From Strix aluco (lineage: Eukaryota; Chordata; Aves; Strigiformes; Strigidae), in the NCBI RefSeq assembly GCF_031877795.1, contig NC_133931.1, positions 131,168,621 to 131,232,620 of the forward strand: a stretch of DNA of 64,000 nucleotides. The letters are read 5' to 3'. Positions 12,195 to 23,400 of the stretch are shown here, piece by piece. The position numbers were made by a program, and so were the translations under genes. The notes below the pieces were generated by a model. The model ran no database searches, had not been told where the DNA came from, and was given only the letters and a program-made list of their open reading frames with translations. Position 1 is the first letter of the stretch, and the number at the start of each line of letters is the position of its first letter.

Positions 12195-15100
12195 ATGTTT
12201 CTCCCATTTGGGTGGAATACTTTAACCACAGAAAAGATAAATGGAAGACATAGACTTTCACAGTCTGATGTTCACAGTCCTCTCTCATATTCAAATTCTT
12301 TGCAATTCTTTATATGTCCTTTAAATTATGCTGTTAGGCATCTGCATTTATCATCTTGTCTTTTTATGTTGGCATATCTCTTTCCACTTACGTGGATCAA
12401 CAGGGATGATTGGCTAAGGCTAGCTCTGATCATGCGTGTTGCTTTGTTACTACAGCTGAAGAAGCCCTGGGAAGTACAAAGGCAATGGTAGTGTTGTTTC
12501 TTCCACTTTGCTTCCTTAAAAATTGTGAGACTCATAGGAGATACTTGGCATATTTCTTACAGCCAGGACTCTTCCCTGCTTTCTAAATATTTAAGTGTAT
12601 TGACTTCAGAGATTAAATCGATGTATAGTATTTTTAGCCTGATTACATCCTTACAAACATCAGCCACAAAGCAAAGCATATTTTTGTTTTAAGGGAGCAA
12701 TGATACCTGGGTAAGTCTTCCAGCAAAACCTGTATGTCGGCAGCATAGCTTGTTCTTTGATGTCTGTCTGGCAGTTGTCATAACTGGGTTAAGAAGCAGA
12801 CGCTAGAGCATGAATTTTTCATGTTTGGGTAAATGGCTTTAAGTATCAGTTTGCTGGCCATATACCAGTAGGGTTATCTCAGGAGGAGGGTAGAAATGTC
12901 AGAGGGGTCAGTTTTACCCCCCATAAGAAGTGGAAATACATGTTTTAATGTCTGAAATGTTTGCAGGATGGAGAAAAGGAGTCCTTGTTCCACTTCTAGA
13001 GAGACTAGCAGACATCTTGAAGTGAAATTCTACATTAGGTCTTAGTAAGTCATTAAATATACTCCTGGGAGTCACTTTGGTACTGTTGTGATGAGCCAGA
13101 TATTTTATACAGGTTTTGAAGAAGTGGTGATATCAATGATAGGAGCAGATATAATTGAAATCTGAGCATTATATGAGAAGTACATACAAAAGAAATTGAA
13201 ATCAGAAACGTGAAATACAGGGCTCTCTCTTCTAGATAAGTGACCTGCGGCTTGAAGATTAGAGTATGTCATGTTTCTCATGTTATCCATCTCTAAAATC
13301 CTATCAATTTATAGCTTGTGTTTGGTTCTCTTTGAATCAAAGAAAACTTTTTTAAAGTATTCTGCTGGGTCCTGCAGTTCCTCTCTGAAGCAAGCTGGGA
13401 AATTCACAGAAGATAACACAGTGCAACTAGTAAGACCAGTTAATGTGTGGGGAACATAGTCACAAAGATTCAGAATTGACAGAAGTCCATTCCCAGCCAT
13501 ATGCAGAGCCACATACGGAGCCCTACGTTTTACTGCAGCCAAACAGTAGAAGATAACAGAAACAGAAGCTAATAGAGAGGGAGCTGACCAAGAATACCTA
13601 AACATCTTGTATTCGAGAAAATCAAAATGTTGTCAGGCATGCAATTGGTTATTTTGTTAAGAACATCTGCTCTTCGTAAGGGGCAAGATTGCTGCTGAGT
13701 CAGAACCTGAGGAGATACAAATCAGTATTGGCTGCATCATTTGAGGATCATCTCACAGCACTGTATCAGAGATCATTGTGCAGTTATAACTCTGCTCATT
13801 AATGCTTACTAAGGGAAGATCCAAGACACTTGAAAAGACCTATTTAAAATCTAGTTTTCTTTGAGGTGATACATGCAGTCGGTTCTGTGGAACTCAATAT
13901 AAAGGGAGCATAGCTGGTGGAAGATGTGCAGCAGCTTTGCTAGAGTGACCTGGCAGTATGTAGTACTTAAATTCCTTCTAATCCTAGATGTATTTCTTAT
14001 TTCTAGCAAACTGTTACCAGCAGCTTTTTCTCTTCAGCCTTGATGGCTCTTCCATGGAACTATGCTTGTTGGAATTGAAAAGGTCACGGTAAATTTAGGA
14101 TGCTAAGGGGGCATGAGAGAATGGGATGATGAGAAGGTGATGCTTCATTGACACTACACCTGGTGCTGGAGGAATGGGCAATAGCAGAATTTTGCTCATA
14201 TGCTACTTTGTAAGGACCCTATAATTCTGCTGTAACCGAGTTCATTTTGGAGTAGGGCCATTATGGAAGAACAGGAGTGAAAAGATTAAATGGTGATAGA
14301 TTGTAAGGGATGTATAATTGAGCAGTTGTGGGTACATATCTTACACCGTGTCAGCCTCAAAATAAATAGGCTAGAGATGCACTGACCTGTTTCATAGCAA
14401 TCAAGAGGAAGCACAGAACCAAATCTCTGGATGCTGTGATTTGTAAACCTTTACAGAACAAAGTACAAGACCTTTGCCCATCTGCTAGAAGTGTTCAGAA
14501 GCTGAAGGATAAAAATGGTACATTCCCTGAAATCTAACACTTAACAACCATTTTTATTTATAGATAAACACACAGATGCAGTGTAAAAAGCCTGACTGTT
14601 TTGCCTCAAGATTATGTAGCAAAAAATACTTAAGTCTCTCCAATTTTACTTAGTGTTTCCCTGAATTCATCACACAGGAGATTCCTTAAAATGCAGCAAA
14701 TGCTGACTTTTTGCAGCTGCAAATATTTGCCCATTGTTGTGATCTTGTAAACATTGATATGCCTATTTAGCAGAAGTATTTATGTTATTTGACTGAAGTC
14801 AAGTACAAATTCTGATGCATGATGAAAAGAGGTACTCATATGTTTACTTAAAAATTGCTGTCAAGTAGATGATTCTAGCCCCTCTTGCTCATTTGAAGTG
14901 TGTTTCAAACATTATTTTCAAAGGAATACCATGGATTAGAATGCATTTATGCTAGGGTAACAGCTCCCTCAGGTTTCTTGCAGACCAAAGATGTTTATGT
15001 GCTTTGTACAATTTCATGCTTTGCGTACATGCTTTACACTTGTAAAAGTCATAGGTAGATCCCATGGGAATTTTATTCTGTTGTAAAAATGCATAATATT

Positions 15101-18100
15101 CCTAACTGTAGAAAATGTGTTACTTTGTACAAAACAGAGACAAATGTGGTACATAATAGAAATGAATTGTTTTTTCCAGTAGAAAACTCCGTATGTAATA
15201 GTTTCAATAGTAATAGTGTTCCCACTCTATAAACCCATTCTTTAAAACCAAAAATCACTGAGTAATGTATTTTATTGTGCAACCTCCTCTACCTTTCAAA
15301 CTAAAGACATTTTGCAGTTTTGGACACAAGAGTAACTGTTTCTTTATGAAGAGATATGAATAATACATGTACAGCATCTACAAGTACTAGATGCTGCCTA
15401 TTTATTTTAGAAAAGTATATTAATGAGTCAGTTATTTATAATTAGTTATATAGGATGACTAATGCCATATGTAACAGTATTCAGTGAACCCCTTTGGTAA
15501 TTGCAATGGAGATAATAATGAAAAGGATAACATAAGAAGTCACAAAACAGGAAAGACTTTGAGGGTCGTGAAGTGGTGTATATAGTTATACTCTAGTGCA
15601 GCCTACCTAATGAACAGCATGTAAAAATCCCCCAGACACCAAAAAGCAATAAAATCTGTAGCCTTTTTTATTTCCTACCAGATTTGAAAACTTAAGTTTC
15701 ATTTTAGATGAGCTCGGTGATAACATACAGAAGAGATGGTATTCTAGGAGATACAAAGAACAGGCTTTAAGAAGAGAGAGGTGTTATACCTTATTTTCTT
15801 TTTCTGCTTATAAAAAGTGTGCTCTGTCATAATTTTCTTTGTATTTGTTTTTATTTTATTCATTTTACATTGGGCACTATGTACATGTGTTGCCACTCTT
15901 TGTACCTCCATAACTCTGGCAAGTATCAATTTATTAGTTCTGCAATTGTAAATCTTTTTAGATGCCTGTGACTGTTTCTGCTGTTAAGTGCTCATATAAA
16001 TGGTTTGAAAAAATATCTGCTCAAATATTGTGATACTGATCATTGATAAAGACCTTGTAGCTTGTGAGGAAACTGTAGTAAGTCTGTTGGCTTTTACTGG
16101 TAAAAGTACTTGCATGGCTTTTGGTCCAGTTGAGGGTAAAACGCTGTTTGCATCTTCCATGCTTATGTGCTTACTGCTGCCACTGATGAAATGGTCGTGA
16201 GATGTTACTACCTGTGTAATAAGCTTAGTGGAGTAGTTCTGTGTTATGTTCTGCACAGCAGAGAAGCTTGTGCAAACACCATTATTATTTAAGATTAATG
16301 TAAACGGTCTTTCAGAGATCTTGTTTCATACACTGACAAGCTAAAAGGAACTGCTGGGAGCACATTAAGGACAGGATTCTTCTCACCCAGTCTGAGACAC
16401 TTACAATTGAGATTTATAGAACTTAACTGATCACCCAAGGCCCATTATCATCACTGGAACTAGTGGCTTTGGGGCACGCTTAATCTTAACTGCTTTTAGA
16501 CATCTGCTTTAGGAAAAGTGGAATCACATCCTAGGATATCCAGACTCTTTTGATTTTACCTTCATTGATGGTAAGGATAGCTCTGCATCTACATTGTGGT
16601 CATCCAGATTTAGTGAGATAAGCCCAGTAGATGGTGAAGTCCCAGAACGCAGTCCTCAGAAGCCTCGGAGCTGCATTTGCACGTGCCCGGGTGGCTGCCA
16701 TCCTGGTGGGTCTGGTGACCCTTTGATGTGTAAGTGGAATTGGCTCTCTTTCCAAACCTACGAGTGAACTCTGAGGCATAGTTAATGCATACAGGGAAAA
16801 CTGACGTCTTGAAATAGAACAGTCTGTCTCATTAAAAGTCATGCCAAGAGGAGCAGGCTCCTTTCTCCAGTAGCTCAAAGAAAGGAGAATTTCCTCAGAG
16901 TATTAGGAGTGCAGACAAGTGTTCTCTGTGCAAGGTGGTTCATATCCACGTATCCTGCTACATCCCAAGAACCGATGTTAGAACGTGGGTGGTAAGCTCT
17001 TCTGCAGTGGGAGGACTCTCTCCTTTTAAAACTGTGTCACTTGGCAGTAAACTGGGCCAAACAAAGTAAAAATTGATCTAAGATTATGCACCTCCCTTGA
17101 AGAGGGGAGCCCTAGGCTGCTGCCCTGGTATGAGAACTATTTCTACATTTAATGCAATGTTCAGTGTATTTGTTCCTATGTGTTCCTTCTCCCAGATAGG
17201 TGAATTGCTTCACTACAAAATGTGCTCCTTACTGTTTCCCTCTGCCCAGTGCCTTCTCCCAGGCTGGAGGAGATTAGGTCATACATAAGCCTTGGGCTGT
17301 CGTTCTGCACCACAGAGAATGTCAAAAGTAAATCTTTTTTTATGCCTTTTGGCACTCAGAATGGCAATTATTAGAAATTTGTTCCCAGTAACAAATACAA
17401 AGTCTTAACTCCATCGTTAATACCAAGTAGAGTGATGAGTACGCTTGCCTCCTGCTGACTCCTGACTTGCTGACATCTGAGAAAGGTGGTTACATACCCT
17501 TGGTGTTCAATTTGTGCTAAAATTGTAAATAGCCACTTTGAAGGTTGGTAAGCTGTTTGGGGGCTAAGGCATGACTAAAATATATGCAGGATGAAAGTAA
17601 CTTGAAATTAATTTCTTTCTATAAATCAGTTCTGGCAACATTCTTTAAGGAAATTTAATAACATCATCTTTGTTGTATATAAGACCCGTTTTGTTAAAAA
17701 TAGGGCAAAGCTATAATAGGATTTGATCACCCTGACTACAGCATTGTAAAGAAGGGGCCAGGCACTAAGCCATTGATGCTCAAATCAGGGAAAAAGCTAG
17801 TTAGGTTCCCTGACATTAAGGGAACGAATTTTTAGAAAGCCGTTCATTGATATCTGACAAACAGCTTGAAAGGTGTGCCAAACCCTCAGGGTTTCTGTCA
17901 CGAGCCTTAGAATGCATTTGCATATAAACATAGAAACAAGAGCTTGCACTCTGTTGGCAAATTGCAGAACTAAAAGGATGTGAAAACTCTTATCTAGTCC
18001 GAAGGGCTCTGAGAGGGAACTTCATAATCAGAATTCAAATGCGTGCAACAGATCAGGAAATGACTTCAAATGGGATTTCAGCCGTATCTGAGAGAGACCC

Positions 18101-20342
18101 TCAAATCCTGAGCAGATTGGTAGGCAAAGTATTACCTGCACTGCCACTAAAAAGCTTGTTTTCTTCTCCCAGCATTTCTCATTTAAATAATAGCTCACTG
18201 ACGTTAGCTGACCACACAGATTAATGTTGTTTAAGGTGCTACTGCTTATTTTTCTTGATATGAAATGCAATTTTTCTGACAGTTTTGATTTCTCTTTCCC
18301 AAATTGAAAACAATATCATCATGAATAGGACCAGAGTGATGGAGGAATAATGAAATGACGGTCCTCCACATACAATCAGTACACCCAGTGGTCCAGTTTG
18401 TTAGCAGTTTAATGTCCTTCCTAGCAATACCGTTTGCTGTGAGTTGTTGTGTATTGAACCACGAGTCCCTGGGCCTTGAAAGGACTGCAGGGTACCTTGC
18501 TGGGATGGGCAGCTCTGATGAAGTGCAGAGTCTGTGACAGTGTGAGCTGTACTGGTTTAACTCCTACACTGGAAAATGTTAGCATCCATGGTATGGTCCA
18601 CACACAGGTACAGCTACACTGGCCCCTCTGACATGCCTCATGCTGCTCTTATGCCTGCCATTTTCACTGAATAGTTTCCTCTTCTGATTCCAAATATTAT
18701 TCTTTTCTTTCATTAAAGGAAAATGCTTGCAAAGACAACAAAGCATTTGGGGCCAAGATTGCATTTAATGTGCAGGTGTTGGCAGTATCCTCCATATCAT
18801 GGGCTAACTATGCTTTTATCATTTCGAGGAGGAAGCTGATGACAGCAGAGGAATTCATGATGGGTGAAAGTGCCATATAATTTTTAGCATATAAATTTAC
18901 TCTCTGGTCATCCACCCACCAGGCAGTAATGTGTGTGGAGTTCTCATTATATTAATGGAGAGTTGTCATTTAAATTTCCCATGCATCAAGCAAACAATAG
19001 ACTTCCATTGCGTATACATGGTGCTGCCATTGATCTGATTGATTTTGGGTTGCAGTGGTGTATGTGGTCAGTGATGTGTAAAAGGCACTGTTAACTCTTT
19101 TCATGAATGTCTATATTAGTCAGGACTGTCTTTGGAATAAAGTGCTAATAAGAAAATCAGTATTGATATGGTTAGATGACAGCCCATAATGAATATGATG
19201 TTAGAAAATAAATTATCTGTGACTTAAGTTATGGATTTGTGCAACACTCATGGGGTTTTAAAACTGTAGAAAAAGATTGATATTGCATGTTCTTTAGACG
19301 TCTGGCTCTATTTCTGTATGATGTGACTTTATATCTCTTTAGCCTTCATTTTCAAGGCTGACTAACAGCAGCATAAGTTGGCAGGGATTTAAAACACAAA
19401 GAGTGCACATGGCTTCACATCGCTGTCCTACAGAGAATTGTGTTTAAGACTAAAATGGTGGGGGAGGTTTTTCAGTAGCTCAGAAGAAATGCTTTTGCCA
19501 AGTTCGTGTGATTGGAGTCAAATCAGGAATATTAGGCACGTCTCCTGCCTTTTGACAAGATGATCTGAGCATGAGACTTGGCAGAGCAGTGTGCCGCTTC
19601 GTTAAAGAGAATCTCAGGTTTGCTGGGTTGCCTGGTTCTGTGCCTTGTCTGCAGCTTTTTGGGGGAATGGCCCAGCTTTCCCTGGAAAGGGTGGAAGAGA
19701 TTCTGGTGCAGGATAGCCCATGACTTGGAGAGGGTGCTTCCCAGAGGGGTGAATATGTGAAGGATACTGAGACTGAGCTGGTGGTCTGTGTGGGGCCGTG
19801 CCAGTGGAATGGGGCAGGTCCCGGGATGGCAGCCGTTCAAGGCACCTGCAGAAGTGAAAGCGATGAGTAAAATTATTACTTGTCTAAGATGTATGGGACT
19901 GTCTGGGGCAGATCACGTTCTCGTACTTAAAACTGAAATCCATTTCTGGATCTGGATCCTACAGTCTGGCAGAGCTGCTGGAGCCAATGAAAATCAAAAG
20001 AGTTCAGCTTCAGTGTGTAAAGGCATTAAAGCATTATTTTGAACAGTAGGCAAAAATGGGTTTGCTTCACAAAAGTAGTTTTCTAATAAGGGACATCTGA
20101 AAATATATTCCATGTTTGGTGATATGCTGGTCTAATTTCTTGAAATAAAAATTGTGAATCAAATATCCTGCTTTCTGCAATGTCAGTATAGTCCAAGGGC
20201 CGATGTTTATATAGAAATATATTTGTAGGAATGTAGAAGCATTATTTTTTATATAATTCAGTATCTTTTTTCAGTACATAGGGAAAACTTTTAATTCTGT
20301 TTTCACCTTGGTTTCCATAATTTTGTCTCCAGCAGAGTCAAA

Positions 20343-20450
20343 ATGTCAGACAAAAGTGATTTAAAAGCAGAACTTGAGCGCAAAAAGCAACGTTTGGCTC
20401 AAATAAGAGAAGAAAAGAAACGGAAGGAGGAAGAAAGGAAGAAGAAAGAG
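20343..20450 (+). CDS. DYNC1I1: DYNC1I1 coding exon 2: start codon and p150Glued/NudE-binding helix
   Basis: The exon starts with 7-10 nt of 5' UTR after a tandem acceptor (cag|cag, exon start 20333 or 20336). ATG at 20343 sits in GTCAAAATGT, with A at -3, a good Kozak context. It encodes residues 1-36, beginning [20 protein letters not shown] and continuing with a dense KR/E heptad-like stretch ending ERKKKE. Known role: this amphipathic charged helix is the shared binding site for the dynactin p150Glued coiled coil and for NudE/NudEL, which compete for it. The donor AAAGAG|gtaaat follows codon 36 in phase 0. Unspliced read-through would add unrelated codons to a stop at 20537, so that extension is not protein. 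Confidence 0.97.
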
Positions 20451-23400
20451 GTAAATATGCAAAAGCGCCTTTTAGATAACTCATGCTTGCAGAAGGGGTT
20501 TGCTGAGCTTTTGACATCTCAGTATTGTATACCCTAAGGTATCTGTCATGTGGAATGAGCTCCTCAAACCCACATCAGCCTAACTTTAAAATCAAAATGC
20601 TTATTTTTAGTCAAGAAAGTTAGGGTGAGGGAATTGCTTTTAAAACCAACGCACTGTCAGATGACAACAGTTTAGACAACATGATGTGTATGTGTGTGTG
20701 GAAATAAAAATTGATTTGCCACAATGCTTTTTCCTGGGCTCTCCTTCAGTGGAAAGGGAGTGGAGAGTAGGGAAAGACAGAAAGAGGGATCACATTTTTT
20801 TCAAGCCATTACAATCTAAATATGTATTTTTGTACTCTGAAGACTAGTTTGATTACTAGCTAAGGTAACAGATTTACAATTATTATTCTCCAGTAAAGTA
20901 AAACATAATTGCAATTGCATTTTCATCTTCTGGCATGGGTGCATCTTTCAGTTCTGTTAAAGTTTGATTGACATATTAGTTTATTTGTCCTTGACAATAT
21001 GCATTAGGTTTTTCATTAAGGGATTTGTACTTCTTTTTATTCAGTCACTTAGTGGAATAGAGGTGAGAATTGACAGGGAGTGGATATTCATTTTCATGCA
21101 AAGTCAGAGAAGCATTAAGTGATTATGTTTCCTTTCCTTCAAATGTCAACACTTACTATAGTTTAAAGCACCTGTTATCCTTTACTAATAACTGGTTTCC
21201 TTTTAAACTGACACTTTAATATTGTACATGAATTTCATGGAATTACTGTGGAAATGTGATGTGATCCAAAAAATCAGCGTTCCAGTTTTGGCTGTCTTTT
21301 TAATCTTTTTTCATTTGAGTCATTTTTGTGCAATTACCAGCACACCCCCCGGTGAGGCTCCTGGAGTCACTAGGGGAGTCCTCTGTAAGCAGAACTTTAA
21401 ACGTTAAAATTTTCAGTGTTCATTACTAGCCTTTTAATGAATTAGAGGGAAGGGAGCCAAGCTACTGGCTCGAGGAAGCTATTAACTCCTTTCCTTTGTC
21501 CTCTGCCTCTGATTTTATGCCTTGTGGAGATCTCGTGGTGGTTGGAACTTTCCATTGGCCCCGATAGCCAGATCCAGCTCGGGACACCCAGCTCTACAGA
21601 TTATGCTGCAGTGCTGTAAATGGAGTGTGCTGTGATGTCTGATGGCCTTCAGGAGTGAAGCCTAACATTCACTTAGGTGCTTAGCCATGTACACTGGTGC
21701 AGAAGAGTTGTCTGCAATCCTACATACTGTGAGATACTTCAGGCTAGCTTGTGGGAAGAGCTGAACACAGGGATATGCCTGAATTTTGTCTTTGTAAAAG
21801 CAATGTTCTGTGTTCAAACTGGAGAACAAGGGGATGCTTCAGAACTTCAAGGTTTTCTGTCATGCCTTCACCAACATCAGCAGCAGGCTGAGATTCTGTG
21901 TGAGTCCCCTGTGCCCCACACTCTGGTTTTAACAGAAGGGAAAACCTCTCTGTGTGGTGTCTAGATAGGATCAGCCAATTTAAAAGCAACCTTAGGATCT
22001 AAAGTATAGAGGCAGATGCCTCCAGACATTCTCTATAAGAACTATACTGGGATTGCTGTATTTAAGACATGACAAAATGACAGATATGACCTCTTGCATT
22101 ACTGGTTACTGCACTAGGCTACAAAGTGGGACATGGGTTCAGTTCCACCATCTGCTTGGGAGAAGGGCTGCAAGAGCCTGTTTCTTTCAATGGAGCGCTC
22201 TAACCACAAGGCTTGGGTATTGGTATTTTCCTTCCACCGTACTAAATTGGGGAATGAGCCAAATATAATGGATTCTGGCTAATGCAGATGTTGCTTCTCC
22301 TGTTTCTAGGTCCCAGTAGACCAGAGGGACAGGAGGCTAATGTGTGGAAGCTCCAAGGAGGTATAGAGATCTAAGCAAAAAGGAAGGGTTTTGGCTGGGT
22401 GCTCCAGGCTGCAAAAATCCTATTTTAGACACATTAGTCCTTTCCTTTGCTCCTGTTAAATGTTGAAGTTCATGAGAAAGTCTTTTTATTATCAACAAGT
22501 GCTTGGGACCAAATGTAGGCCCTTAAGCTACTGTGAGGAACTGAAGGAGTTAATGCCTCAAACATTCATCAAACTGATCTTCCAAAGAAGGCAGCTGAAT
22601 ATTGACTCTATTGTGTAATCCTGATACTTTGTATAAATGATGCAGGCCTTGCTAGGCACTATGCCCTTGAAGAAGAACTAAAGGATTGATAAAAGGGGAA
22701 CATCTGCCCCAGAAGGAACCAAAGGCTGGGTGGTTGCTCAAGAAGCATGAAGTCAGCAAAAACCGGCAGTAACTGGGGGAAAGGCAAAGGTGGCAGGTGG
22801 AGATCGTGACCACTGACTCAATTGGACAGAAGGGTTAATGCACCCCATTCCCCCTCAATGCATGCGCAGAACCCATGCTCCACCTTTCCTTGTCTCTCAT
22901 GCTAATGAGTTCATGGAAAACCCACCTCTCCTTGTCTAGTATGCAAATCAGCTGATAAGCTGAACTGAAAACGTTTCTGGGTGTGCACCCACCACCCAAG
23001 ATTACCAGACCTGAGACAGCGCTGGAACCTGGGGTGGTGATCCGCATTCTTTGACTCACCTTCTCTCCCTCCCTTTTCTTTTCTTTCCTTTTTATTTTTC
23101 TTTCTTATAGATAAGAGACTACATCGCTTATTATCCTTTTCCAAGTTTATAAGTTGTCTACTGCAAGTAAAGCATTTTAACTGGTCGTTTGGTGTTGTTT
23201 AACCTTAATTTAACCTGAGGGGAACAGAAAACCTTTAGGACTCCCTGGGCTCCCAGTCCGAGTTGTAACAGCTGTGTCACTGAAGTCCAATAGAATTTTA
23301 TTTCTTGATCCTGGAGGAAATAGGAAGGGGCCATTTTTATTCAGGGTGATGATATCTGTTATTCTATGGTCAGCTTTTATATCAGCTGAATAAGTTGCAT

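Larger units (their letters stand above)
3995..20332 (+). other. DYNC1I1: DYNC1I1 intron 1 (about 16.3 kb)
   Basis: Bounded by donor gtaagg at 3995 and an acceptor ending tctccagcag before exon 2. The contents are unique AT-rich DNA with simple low-complexity tracts: T12-CC-T14-C9 at 7524-7561, an A13 run near 9859-9871, and an A/C-rich stretch at 12138-12194. No open frame in it exceeds 109 codons, and none resembles a known protein. I see no CR1 tail, LTR pair or RNA gene. A segment near 18900-18985 with several AT-rich homeodomain-type cores could be regulatory, but nothing proves it. Confidence 0.7.

Noticed and set aside
20451..20537. Read-through extension of exon 2 (65-codon frame to a stop at 20537)
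   Set aside because: Codons after 36 are intronic. The gtaaat donor and the phase-0 match to exon 3 at 23641 show splicing; an intron-retained truncated form is not supported.
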